NCBI GenBank assembly: GCA_964653095.1 | Contig: CAZZEH010000019.1 | Location: 1-64,000 of the forward strand | Source: JAMLHH01 sp964653095 | Lineage (GTDB): Bacteria; Bacteroidota; Bacteroidia; Chitinophagales; JADIYW01 | Length of the DNA: 64,000 nucleotides | Direction of reading: 5' to 3' | Part shown: positions 53,135-61,657 of the stretch, one piece after another | How the letters are laid out: each line of letters starts with the position of its first letter | How positions within the stretch are numbered: the stretch's first letter is position 1 | The notes under the pieces: generated by a model | Told to the model about the DNA's origin: nothing | Seen by the model: the letters and a program-made list of their open reading frames with translations, nothing else | The model's database searches: none | Made by a program: the position numbers and the translations under genes

Positions 53135-54856
53135 CTACGGTACAAAATAAACGGATGCATAATCCCGGTATTCCATCGCATTCTGATGAAAATTTCTAAG
53201 GTTGGGCTGCAACAGCCTGTGATCCTTATCATAAAAAAGTGGCAGCACAGGGGCATCATCTGTAACGATTTGGTCTGCCTCGGCATACAGACTGTTTCTC
53301 AGACTGTCATCGACGGTACGCAAAGCTTTTTCCAGCACCGCATCAAAGTTTTTATTTACGTATCGATAAGAATTTATGTACGTTTTTTCATTTATATCCT
53401 CTGGAACATATTTGGACAAAAACAGATTGAGAAAATTTTCGGCTTCAGGATAATCTGCTACCCATCCCAACCTCCAAAAAACGGCTTTTGCGGATTCTAC
53501 TGCCTCAGTATGCTGCGCCCAGGGTACAGTCAGAAGTTCGACCTGTATATTTAGCACCTCGTCCAGCATTTTTTGTATTGCTTCAGCTATTTGGGCATTA
53601 CGCCCTCCGCCACTGTTAAGCTGTAAAGTAATTTTCGGAAAATTTTCACCGTTGGGATAGCCGGCTTCTTTTAATAACTGTTTTGCTTTTTCCGGCTGAA
53701 AATCATATCCCTTCACCAACTCGGCGTGATAAGCACCTGTGCCGGGAGGTACCATACCATACTTTGCGGGAGCACCGGAATTTCTCAGAGTGTACGTGCA
53801 CAGTCTTTCGCGATCAATCGCATAGCAAAATGCCTGTCTTACTTTTTTGCTGCTGAAAATCGGATGTGTATTCAAAAAGCCGTAGTACTGAAAAGCCATC
53901 ACGGGAGCAGACTGTAACTGATATTGAGCGTATCCCTCTTTAAGACTTCCGTCGGGATTGAGTACTTCATCTACCATATCCAACGGGAATCTGTACAGAA
54001 AATCCACCTCACCTTTCTTAAAAGACAGGAGTTCGGCTCTTTTTTCTTTGACAAATGAAATTTTGATATAATCGATGTACGGCAATCTGTTTCCCCATTC
54101 ATCCTTTCCCCAGTAATTCTCATTTCTTGTCAGGAAGGCTATTTCGTTTTCTTTTAAGAGTTTGAGTTTATACGGTCCAGTACCCACACATTTTACTCTC
54201 ATCTCACTACCGTACTTTTCGACGGCTTCTTTGGGATATATTTTGGCGAAAATCAGACCGAGTCGGGACAGGAATACTGAAAAAGGAGTGTATAACTCTA
54301 CGCTCACTGTACTGTCATTAATTACCCGTACACCTTCTACTCCCGGTACGGAGTTTGATTTTTGGGCAGTGGCTTCATTGTACTCATTGGCACCTTTTAC
54401 GACATCCTTAAAAATCCAAAATCCCTGATTGTCTGCAGGATTGTGATAACACAGCCTGTCAAAACAATATTTGATGTCATGTGCAGTCAGTCTTCTTCCT
54501 TTTCCGTCAGCGAAGCATGAGTCATCCTGAAAGAATACATCTGTCCTCAAATGAAAAGTGTAAAGCGTGCCTTCTTCGTTAACTTCCCAGGATTTGGCAA
54601 GGGCGGGCTCTATAGTGAGTGTTTTTTGGTTAAATCGTACAAGACCTTCGTAAATCTGCTCAGCGATACGGTGCCCTGTTACTTCTGTAATATTGAGCGG
54701 ATACAGACTTTTTAAAAATTCTTCCTCATTGTAACGCAAAGTACCTCCATAATATCTTTCGCCTTTTGCTTCTCTCAGCCTGTCTTTATTGGAAACAGAG
54801 TTTTTGCATGAAACCAGAAACAGGAACAGAATCAATATGCATAGAGAACGCTTCAC
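53135..54856 (-). CDS. ABC transporter substrate-binding lipoprotein, family 5
   Basis: A 573-residue lipoprotein (signal MKRSLCILILFLFLVSC, Cys near 17) of the oligopeptide/nickel-binding SBP_bac_5 family. Family features include LVRFNQKTLTIEPALAKSWE, YTFHLRTDVFFQD, TAHDIKYCFDRL, CVGTGPYKLK, VRQAFCYAIDRERLC and KQLLKEAGYPNGENFPKI. It would bind peptides or similar solutes at the outer face of a membrane. No permease or ATPase genes accompany it, so the transporter partners must be elsewhere. The start is GTG (54856). It follows xthA with a 13-base gap, so the two are co-transcribed. Confidence 0.9.
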   Translation of the reverse strand: MKRSLCILILFLFLVSCKNSVSNKDRLREAKGERYYGGTLRYNEEEFLKSLYPLNITEVTGHRIAEQIYEGLVRFNQKTLTIEPALAKSWEVNEEGTLYTFHLRTDVFFQDDSCFADGKGRRLTAHDIKYCFDRLCYHNPADNQGFWIFKDVVKGANEYNEATAQKSNSVPGVEGVRVINDSTVSVELYTPFSVFLSRLGLIFAKIYPKEAVEKYGSEMRVKCVGTGPYKLKLLKENEIAFLTRNENYWGKDEWGNRLPYIDYIKISFVKEKRAELLSFKKGEVDFLYRFPLDMVDEVLNPDGSLKEGYAQYQLQSAPVMAFQYYGFLNTHPIFSSKKVRQAFCYAIDRERLCTYTLRNSGAPAKYGMVPPGTGAYHAELVKGYDFQPEKAKQLLKEAGYPNGENFPKITLQLNSGGGRNAQIAEAIQKMLDEVLNIQVELLTVPWAQHTEAVESAKAVFWRLGWVADYPEAENFLNLFLSKYVPEDINEKTYINSYRYVNKNFDAVLEKALRTVDDSLRNSLYAEADQIVTDDAPVLPLFYDKDHRLLQPNLRNFHQNAMEYRDYASVYFVP

Positions 54857-54869
54857 TTTTCTTTAAGTT

Positions 54870-55652
54870 TTAAACGATTTCACCTTTGACTTCAAGTAAG
54901 ATTGGACAGTGATCGGAGTGGACTACTTCGGAAAGAATGGAGGCAGATTTTAGAAAAGGTTCCGCAACTTCCGAAGCTGCATGATAGTCTATTCTCCAGC
55001 CTTTGTTTTTTGCTCTGGCTCCCGCACGGTAGGTCCACCAGGAATACTGATTCGGTTCCTGATTAAAATATCTGAAAGTATCAATAAATCCACTGGAAAA
55101 GTATTTGGTCATCCATTCTCTTTCTTCCGGAAGGAAGCCCGAAGAATTTTTGTTTCTGATCGGGTCATGAATATCAATCGGATGATGTGCAATATTATAA
55201 TCGCCGGAGGCAATGATGTACGGCCTTTCCTGCTTCAGTTGCTGGATATATTCATAAAAAGTATCTAAATATTCCATTTTTATGGCTTGTCTGATATCGC
55301 CTGTTGTGCCCGAGGGAAAATACGAATTGATAAGGGTCAGCCTGCCAAAGTCCAGACGGATTAATCTCCCTTCTGAGTCAAATCGACTGTCACCGATTCC
55401 TTTGATTATCTGCTCAGGTTCTGTTTTATATAATGCGGCCACACCGCTATAACCTTTTTTCTCGGCAGAAAACCAAGTATGACGATATCCTAAACTGTCA
55501 AACACATCGTAGGGTATCACACTTGCATCTGCTTTTATTTCCTGAAAAAGAATTATGTCGTAATTATGGGCACTTATCCACTCGGCGAGTCCTTTGTTTA
55601 GTGCAGCCCGCACTCCGTTAATATTGTATGAGATAATTTTCAAATCAGACAT
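54870..55652 (-). CDS. xthA: Exodeoxyribonuclease III (AP endonuclease)
   Basis: A 260-residue endonuclease/exonuclease/phosphatase-fold DNA-repair enzyme. Motifs are ISYNINGVRAALNKGL (metal ligand Asn), ILFQEIKAD (catalytic Glu), GDYNIAHHPIDIHDP (catalytic Asp and Asn), and SDHCPILLEV at the end (catalytic His). WRIDYHAAS is also typical. It cleaves at abasic sites and removes 3'-blocking groups. It is first of a two-gene unit with the solute-binding protein. Confidence 0.96.
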   Translation of the reverse strand: MSDLKIISYNINGVRAALNKGLAEWISAHNYDIILFQEIKADASVIPYDVFDSLGYRHTWFSAEKKGYSGVAALYKTEPEQIIKGIGDSRFDSEGRLIRLDFGRLTLINSYFPSGTTGDIRQAIKMEYLDTFYEYIQQLKQERPYIIASGDYNIAHHPIDIHDPIRNKNSSGFLPEEREWMTKYFSSGFIDTFRYFNQEPNQYSWWTYRAGARAKNKGWRIDYHAASEVAEPFLKSASILSEVVHSDHCPILLEVKGEIV

Positions 55653-55883
55653 GAGTGCTAAAATAGGGAAATCGTTTGGTTTTAATTCTGAATTGCTGTG
55701 TATTTGAAAATTAAAAGTCCGGACTCGGAAGATAACCGTCCAAACGATAAGATTAAGTATGACTAAACTGACAGAAAGTCTCGAAAAATTCTGAAATCAT
55801 CTCAGCGGATAATTTACAATATTAAGACAATTATAATTTTGATGTTTATTTTTAAAATTATATGAACTCAATAGTAAAATATA

Positions 55884-55891
55884 TATCTTTG
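55884..55891 (+). promoter_or_regulatory. Bacteroidota -7 promoter element of the cytochrome c gene
   Basis: TATCTTTG matches TAnnTTTG, 21 bases above the ATG at 55913. It falls inside the longer open frame that begins at 55862, which supports the downstream start. Confidence 0.5.
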
Positions 55892-55912
55892 ACAGGATTT
55901 AAAAAATGTAAA

Positions 55913-56404
55913 ATGAAAAAAACAACGATTATTGCTTTGTTATTTGTGCTGCCTTTTTTGTACGTGGCATGTGGAGGAAATGAGAATGATAATTCGCAAT
56001 CTGTAACTCCGGCTGATGATTTGGTTGCTGAGGAACAGGTAGAGGAAGAATATGATCCGACTCGCGGACATGGGGAGTACGATGAAGATGACTTTGACAA
56101 TTTGAAAGGTTTGGACGCCGCTTTAGCTGAAAAAGGTAAGGCCATTTCTACCTCAAAATGTTTTTCATGTCATAAGGCCAATGATGAAATGTTGGTAGGA
56201 CCGGGATGGAAGGGAGTGACTGAGAGAAGAACATTACATTGGATTATGAATTTTATTTCCAATCCTGATCCAATGATTGACAAAGACCCTGAACTTCAAA
56301 AGCAACTCGAGCAGTGTCTTGTACGTATGCCTAACCAGTTTCTTGATCATGATGATGCAAGAGCTATCGTAGAGTATATGAGAGAGAATGATGGGGTGAA
56401 GTAA
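55913..56404 (+). CDS. Class I c-type cytochrome lipoprotein
   Basis: A 163-residue exported electron carrier. A lipoprotein signal ends LYVAC (Cys20), then comes an acidic linker (about 24-65) and a small cytochrome c domain with heme-attachment site CFSCH (Cys83, Cys86, His87) and probable axial Met139 (VRMPNQF). ATG at 55913 is chosen over 55862 because it begins a proper signal peptide and lies just after a promoter element. It could donate electrons to NirK or a terminal oxidase. It is monocistronic with a strong terminator. The signal resembles that of the azurin. Confidence 0.92.
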   Translation: MKKTTIIALLFVLPFLYVACGGNENDNSQSVTPADDLVAEEQVEEEYDPTRGHGEYDEDDFDNLKGLDAALAEKGKAISTSKCFSCHKANDEMLVGPGWKGVTERRTLHWIMNFISNPDPMIDKDPELQKQLEQCLVRMPNQFLDHDDARAIVEYMRENDGVK

Positions 56405-56423
56405 TAAGAAGTATTTATAAGTT

Positions 56424-56458
56424 AAAAGGGCAGCAGTATCAGAAACTGTTGCCCTTTT
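56424..56458 (+). terminator. Terminator of the cytochrome c gene
   Basis: AAAAGGGCAGCAGT pairs with ACTGTTGCCCTTTT (one G-T wobble) around a 7-base loop, 20 bases after the stop. Confidence 0.75.
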
Positions 56459-56526
56459 CTGATTAAAGTACAGCAGAATTGAAATATATTGCTTATTATT
56501 GAGTGGCACAATCATATGTTCATTTA

Positions 56527-56838
56527 ATGGAAGAACGAAGTAAGTTATTAATCGATAGAAAATTACTGCTTGGATTAACGGTTATAGGTTTTGTGTTGGG
56601 AATAGCAGGTGCTTTCATAAAATATCATACAGGTTCATCACTCACAGAGGTCTCTTCACCCACTGCCCTTAAAAATATCTTCTATGAGATAGGGCTTATT
56701 TTTTTGGTAGTTGTATGGACAGTAGTCTTTATAGACCTTGTAAGAAATGATATCAGAAATAAAGTCTGGTGGTTTTTAGGAATGGTTCTGCTGATACCTA
56801 TTATTCCGGTCCTGTATCTCCTGACCATTAAAAGATAA
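56527..56838 (+). CDS. Small membrane protein of unknown function
   Basis: A 103-residue protein with about three hydrophobic segments (near 12-30, 50-70 and 80-98) and a short charged N-terminus (MEERSKLLIDRK). I do not recognise the family. ATG at 56527 is preferred to a GTG at 56503. It is convergent with the desaturase gene and follows the cytochrome c terminator, so it needs its own promoter, which I could not identify. Confidence 0.6.
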   Translation: MEERSKLLIDRKLLLGLTVIGFVLGIAGAFIKYHTGSSLTEVSSPTALKNIFYEIGLIFLVVVWTVVFIDLVRNDIRNKVWWFLGMVLLIPIIPVLYLLTIKR

Positions 56839-56854
56839 AGACATTCGGCGATTG

Positions 56855-58192
56855 TTATCTTGCCTGAAATCCTCTTTTATTATCGACTTCCTGAAGCACT
56901 TCTGAATTTGATTTTGATTTTGATAGATTGTACAGATACTGATAATGCGCTTTGTACAGACTGTACAAGGTAGGATATTCAATGTAAGGATAATTATATT
57001 TTTTACATAAGTCTTTCACGATAATTTGAAACTCTTTCACGTTCTCTGCCGGAATGAAAGCGTTTAGATGGTGTTCAATTTGCAAGTTAAAACCTCCTGT
57101 GAACAAAAACCAAAACATACTGTCCGGTTCAAAATTGGTAGTGTTGTTACACACATAATAGGCAAATTTGTTTTCCATTTCTTTTGGAATTTTTTGATTT
57201 GCCTGAGGGGTAAAATGACTTATTGCAGCACCCATGTAGATGAAAAAGAATAAAACACATTGGAATAAGCCGTACAGAAGGAAAAATTTCAGCCAATTCC
57301 CGTAGATTAATGAGGGAATAATAATATAAAAAGTTACAGTAAATAAAACGGATGAAATATGTATTAATTTGACTTTCTTTTTGTGAATATCCCAGTACGG
57401 AGTAAAAATGCCTCCGATTGTAGTAATGATATTGGCATAAAACATATACCATAAAAAAGCAATTCTGTGCTGAATTTTGTGAAGAAATCTGTGCTTAACC
57501 TCACCCGAATACCGAATAAAATGCGAAAATCCCATCACTTCATAATCATAGACAGGGTCGCCTATTTTGACATGATGGCTATTGTGTTCATAAATCAAAG
57601 CTTTTCTTGTGATAAATGGCCAAATTAATGGCCAAATCACAATTAAGATTCCTTTTAGAAAAGCGTTTTCCGGTAAAGGGCGATGTGTATGCTCATGAGC
57701 TATAATTCCAAATAATGAATTTGCAGTCAGACTCTGAAGAATGATTAGAGGAATAGAGACTGTCAGTGGGAGTTGTGCATAAAAAGCCAGTAAAGCTAAG
57801 GTGAAAAACAATAACACGAGAGAAACCCTTATCGTGTTATACTTTCTTTTTCTGGATTTACTGGGAGTATATAAATTTCTTTTTTGGCATATTTTTATCA
57901 TTTCGTCCAAAAAAGGCTCATTAAAGGCTTCTTCATTTATTTTTTCTTCTTCATAGAGCTCTCCTATGCAATATTGTTCGAGTATTTTTTGAATACGTTT
58001 CATATTGCCGTGTCTTGTCTGAAAAAAACTGCTGGCGTCTTCACCTGCACGGCTAAGTAATATTTCAGAACCCCCGGGGTGTTTATATACAAAAGATGTG
58101 ATATCATATACCTTATTAAATACTATAATCCAGCAGTCTTTTGCGGTGTTATGCTTAATAATTTCTGATTTGTAATATTTCTTCAAGTTCAT
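56855..58192 (-). CDS. Cytochrome b5-fused fatty acid desaturase (front-end type)
   Basis: A 445-residue membrane enzyme. Residues about 5-80 are a cytochrome b5 domain with HPGG at 38-41 and second heme ligand His61. The desaturase domain has the three histidine boxes: HEHTH (166-170), HNSHH (203-207) and QIEHH (371-375), with Gln replacing the first His of box three, the mark of front-end (Delta5/6/8) desaturases. Several membrane helices lie between. Such fusions are typical of eukaryotes and rare in bacteria. It would introduce double bases in acyl chains using its own electron carrier; substrate unknown. ATG at 58192 directly follows an in-frame GTG. Confidence 0.92.
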   Translation of the reverse strand: MNLKKYYKSEIIKHNTAKDCWIIVFNKVYDITSFVYKHPGGSEILLSRAGEDASSFFQTRHGNMKRIQKILEQYCIGELYEEEKINEEAFNEPFLDEMIKICQKRNLYTPSKSRKRKYNTIRVSLVLLFFTLALLAFYAQLPLTVSIPLIILQSLTANSLFGIIAHEHTHRPLPENAFLKGILIVIWPLIWPFITRKALIYEHNSHHVKIGDPVYDYEVMGFSHFIRYSGEVKHRFLHKIQHRIAFLWYMFYANIITTIGGIFTPYWDIHKKKVKLIHISSVLFTVTFYIIIPSLIYGNWLKFFLLYGLFQCVLFFFIYMGAAISHFTPQANQKIPKEMENKFAYYVCNNTTNFEPDSMFWFLFTGGFNLQIEHHLNAFIPAENVKEFQIIVKDLCKKYNYPYIEYPTLYSLYKAHYQYLYNLSKSKSNSEVLQEVDNKRGFQAR

Positions 58193-58299
58193 CACTCACA
58201 TTTTTACTTGAAATTAATGTTAATAAACGTAAAGCAGGAAGTTGTGACTTTATATAATTATTAACAGCTAATCAGAGCAACTGTCTGAATAAATAAAAA

Positions 58300-58327
58300 G
58301 AGGCTGCCTGCATAATGCGACAGCCTC
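58300..58327 (-). terminator. Rho-independent terminator of the T9SS cargo gene at 58351
   Basis: On the minus strand GAGGCTG/CAGCCTC forms a 7-bp GC-rich stem with a 14-base loop and is followed directly by TTTTTATT, 23 bases after the stop. Confidence 0.8.
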
Positions 58328-58350
58328 CGAATACAGAATATAAAAACCAA

Positions 58351-60066
58351 TTATTTTACCAGAACAAATGAACCAATCTGCACCTCTTTTTCATTCTTTA
58401 TACTTAAGATATATCTACCTGACTGCAAGTTGCCCGGCAACATAATCTGCATATCAGAAATAACTGATTCAGAGGAGCTGTAAACCTGAACTCCGGCGAT
58501 ATTATAGATGCTGACCTGAGCCTTTCCTGATTCAAAGCTAGAGAGTTTTATATTTAAAACACTCCCTGAGGTTGGGTTTGGATATAAAACAATATTCTGA
58601 TTTCTTTTGTTGTTTCTGATAAAAGTTGGAACCACTGTTTCTGCAATATCTATAGCTTCATATCCATAGGAGATGACCCCATCACATTCAAAAAATGGAA
58701 GTGCAACCAAAATATACGGATGGCCTGCTTCTAAACCTGTTATTTCTCCCTTAGGACTCGTCCCTATATATCCTATAACCGCATCTCCAATCGGATCGCC
58801 TATTCTGTATTGATCTCCGTCTTCAGGAAAAACAATCTCATAATTTTCATTTGTCATAAGCTCTTCCTCGTCTATCAGTATGACCACATAACCTTTCGCA
58901 TCTTCTATTGGTAAAAGCTCAAATTCAATTTTGTCTTCATGAGGAGTGATTTTATTGAATTTAGTCTCTATAAAAAAGTAAATGTCGCAAGTCTCCAGCG
59001 TAAAGAAACTGATGAAGTCATCAAATCCGTAAAAGATAGACTCTTCACACTCATAAAAAGGAGTTACAGTTATATAATAAAATCCACCTGGGTTCAAATC
59101 TGTGTATAAAAATTTAGTGTTGGTAGTAATATCCACGACTTTTGTGTCTTCGATAAAATCGCCAACATTATAATATTCACCGTCAGTCACGTAACCAAAT
59201 TCATGATCGTCCATTACATCATCAAGCATAATTATATATCCGGACGCTCCCGGTACAGGCTCGAATTCTATATCAACTTCGGTCATAGTCTTCTCCATTG
59301 AAATGATGGTCGCTGTTGTTTCCTCATCAAAGTTACATGGGACCGAAGCATTACCCTCGCCAAAACTAACTGCCAAATCGTCAATGCCCAAACCGTCTCT
59401 TGCTCCCACTATATCTCCGCCTCCGGTCTCTCTCGTGTAGGACCATCTGATAAATAAAGTTTCTCCCTCATGGACTTCCAGATCAGTTTGTTCGGAAATT
59501 ATTCTGCTGTTGAGACCATTATTGCCATCAAGTTTTGTGGGAGTCTCCAAAGTAATGGGCGATATGAAGTTTAGTCCTTCTATACTTTTCCAGATTGCAT
59601 CAGCATCACCTACGGAAGTGGCGTTTAAGCTGTATTCAAAATGTAGCGTGTCCGCCAAAAGTTCTTCTGTATTTTTGTCTTTTTTATCTGATCTTCTCCA
59701 CTGTTCTCCTTTATACTCTACTGTGAATTTTGTTAGAACATTCTTAGATTCATTTCTAAATGAGGTGCCCCAATACAATGGAGAAGCTTTGGAAGAAACA
59801 ATACCCCCCAATGCTCTGTCACTGCTTTCTGCGGAGCCAAACGAATAAACCGCTCCCTGATTATCAGCTCCGTCACTGACTTTAATCTGGTCATCATTAA
59901 TTTCCCAATTGTCTAAGTTAAAATCAACAAACCCGGAACCCGAAACGGGGAGAGAATTAAAATTTTGTCTGTAAGTGTAATCGGGATTATCTACAATATT
60001 TTGAGCATTTAACCCGAAGCATAATCCTGCAAACAGCAGTAGAAGAGATAAGTAAATTTTTTTCAT
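58351..60066 (-). CDS. T9SS type A-sorted extracellular protein
   Basis: A 571-residue secreted protein with a signal peptide (1-21, ending GLNAQ). Residues about 22-235 look like a beta-sandwich module of the kind seen before cadherin or fibronectin-like repeats (LNTG- and EGETLFIRWSYTRETGGG-type strands). Two Fn3-like modules follow (about 245-355 and 360-480: SGYIIMLDD and KGYVVILIDE are parallel). A type A sorting domain ends the protein (VLYPNPTSGSVLNIKL, then GSFVLVK). It has no enzyme motif; an adhesion or matrix role is inference. It is monocistronic with a strong terminator. Confidence 0.8.
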   Translation of the reverse strand: MKKIYLSLLLLFAGLCFGLNAQNIVDNPDYTYRQNFNSLPVSGSGFVDFNLDNWEINDDQIKVSDGADNQGAVYSFGSAESSDRALGGIVSSKASPLYWGTSFRNESKNVLTKFTVEYKGEQWRRSDKKDKNTEELLADTLHFEYSLNATSVGDADAIWKSIEGLNFISPITLETPTKLDGNNGLNSRIISEQTDLEVHEGETLFIRWSYTRETGGGDIVGARDGLGIDDLAVSFGEGNASVPCNFDEETTATIISMEKTMTEVDIEFEPVPGASGYIIMLDDVMDDHEFGYVTDGEYYNVGDFIEDTKVVDITTNTKFLYTDLNPGGFYYITVTPFYECEESIFYGFDDFISFFTLETCDIYFFIETKFNKITPHEDKIEFELLPIEDAKGYVVILIDEEELMTNENYEIVFPEDGDQYRIGDPIGDAVIGYIGTSPKGEITGLEAGHPYILVALPFFECDGVISYGYEAIDIAETVVPTFIRNNKRNQNIVLYPNPTSGSVLNIKLSSFESGKAQVSIYNIAGVQVYSSSESVISDMQIMLPGNLQSGRYILSIKNEKEVQIGSFVLVK

Positions 60067-60168
60067 GATTTAGAGTTTGACTAAATTTAGTTAAAAAAAT
60101 TAATAGTTGTATAAATTAATGGAAATTATATTGTAGTGTTCCCGCTTAAACTTTATTATCTTTAAGCC

Positions 60169-60876
60169 GTGGTCGGACACTTATACATTGTGCCTACACC
60201 AATAGGTAATCTGGAAGATATTACTTTACGCGGATTGAGAATTCTGAGAGAAGCGGATTTGATTTTGGCAGAGGATACCCGCACAACTAAAAACTTGCTT
60301 CGCCATTTTGAAATTCAAAATCAGCTAAGAGCCTACCACATGCATAATGAACATAAAATTATAGATGAACTGATCAGTCAGCTCGCCAGCGGCTCTGTCT
60401 TTGCGTTGGTGTCAGATGCCGGAACACCTGCCATATCCGATCCCGGTTTTTTATTGATAAGAGCCTGTATAGAAAATAATGTTCGGGTAGAATGTCTGCC
60501 CGGAGCTACAGCTTTTGTGCCGGCTTTGGTTGTTTCGGGATTGCCGTCAGATACTTTTGTTTTTGAAGGATTTCTTCCGCACCAGAAAGGGCGGCAAAAA
60601 AAAATTGAACGCATTTTAAATTATGGTCCGACAATCGTACTTTATGAGTCGCCATACCGAGTCGTAAAATTTTTGGAACAGCTGAAAGCTGCCGGAGCAT
60701 CCCAAAGAAAAATAACGGCAGTAAGAGAAATTAGTAAAAAATTTGAATCGGTAGTAAGAGGAAGTGTGGAAGAAGTATTGCAACACTATAAAGAAAATGA
60801 ACCTAAGGGAGAATTTGTTTTTGTATTGGAAGGCCTTTCATCCCTAAAAAAAAGTAGAGAAAATGATGTTGAATAG
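60169..60876 (+). CDS. rsmI: 16S rRNA (cytidine(1402)-2'-O)-methyltransferase
   Basis: A 235-residue SAM-dependent methyltransferase of the tetrapyrrole-methylase fold that modifies C1402 of 16S rRNA. Motifs are LYIVPTPIGNLEDITLRGLR, ILAEDTRTTKNLLRHF, ALVSDAGTPAISDPGFLLI, CLPGATAFVPALVVSGLPSD and VLYESPYRV. The start is GTG at 60169. The 3' end overlaps the suhB-like gene by 14 bases, so the two are translationally coupled. Confidence 0.96.
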   Translation: MVGHLYIVPTPIGNLEDITLRGLRILREADLILAEDTRTTKNLLRHFEIQNQLRAYHMHNEHKIIDELISQLASGSVFALVSDAGTPAISDPGFLLIRACIENNVRVECLPGATAFVPALVVSGLPSDTFVFEGFLPHQKGRQKKIERILNYGPTIVLYESPYRVVKFLEQLKAAGASQRKITAVREISKKFESVVRGSVEEVLQHYKENEPKGEFVFVLEGLSSLKKSRENDVE

Positions 60877-61657
60877 CTACTTCGCAGAATCTGTACGAAT
60901 TGTGGCCGAAAAAGCCGCAAATTTTATTTCAGAACATTACGGGAAAGTTAGTCAGGATGAAATAGTAACGAAAGACCTAAATAGTCTGGTAAGTTATGTG
61001 GATGTGGGTTCAGAAAAAATTATTACCGAAGGTTTAAGCAAGATTTTACCGGACAGTTCATTTTTAACAGAAGAAGATACCATACAAACAGAGGATACAG
61101 AAGTCAGGTGGATTATTGACCCTTTGGATGGTACCACAAATTTTCTTCATCAAATTCCTGTCTTTGCAGTATCTATTGCATTGGAAGTACAGGAAGAAAT
61201 TGTTTTTGGACTGGTATATGAAGTCAATCGAAAAGAGTGTTTTCACGCTATAAAAGGTAAGGGCGCCTTTCTCAATCATAAACCTATCCGGGTCAGAAAT
61301 GGAAGTTTTTCGGATGCATTAATAGCAACGGGTTTCCCTTATTATGATTTTAGCCAAACCGATGAGTATTTAGATGTAATCCGTACGGTCATAAAAAGTA
61401 CAAGAGGAGTCCGTCGTATGGGCGCGGCTGCTGTCGATTTGGCTTATACAGCCTGCGGTAGATTCAGCGGTTTCTTTGAATACAGTCTGGCTCCCTGGGA
61501 CGTAGCAGCCGGTGCTTTGATAGTGCAGGAGTCCGGAGGTATAGTGACAGATTTTAAAGGCGGCAGCGACTGGCTTTTTGGGCAGAGTATTGTATCCGGC
61601 AGCCCCGAAACCTATCAGGCATTACTAAAATTGATACAGGAAAAATTTAAAGATTAA
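60863..61657 (+). CDS. Inositol monophosphatase family protein (SuhB-like)
   Basis: A 264-residue magnesium-dependent phosphatase. Metal-binding and catalytic motifs are EEDTIQTEDT, WIIDPLDGTTNFLHQIPVF and WDVAAGALIVQESGG. The family covers inositol-1-phosphatase, fructose-1,6-bisphosphatase and 3'-phosphoadenosine phosphatase activities, so the substrate is not fixed; SuhB of E. coli also acts in rRNA transcription, which would suit its pairing with rsmI. ATG at 60863 begins within the rsmI end; its convergent neighbour overlaps the stop by four bases. Confidence 0.93.
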   Translation: MMLNSYFAESVRIVAEKAANFISEHYGKVSQDEIVTKDLNSLVSYVDVGSEKIITEGLSKILPDSSFLTEEDTIQTEDTEVRWIIDPLDGTTNFLHQIPVFAVSIALEVQEEIVFGLVYEVNRKECFHAIKGKGAFLNHKPIRVRNGSFSDALIATGFPYYDFSQTDEYLDVIRTVIKSTRGVRRMGAAAVDLAYTACGRFSGFFEYSLAPWDVAAGALIVQESGGIVTDFKGGSDWLFGQSIVSGSPETYQALLKLIQEKFKD

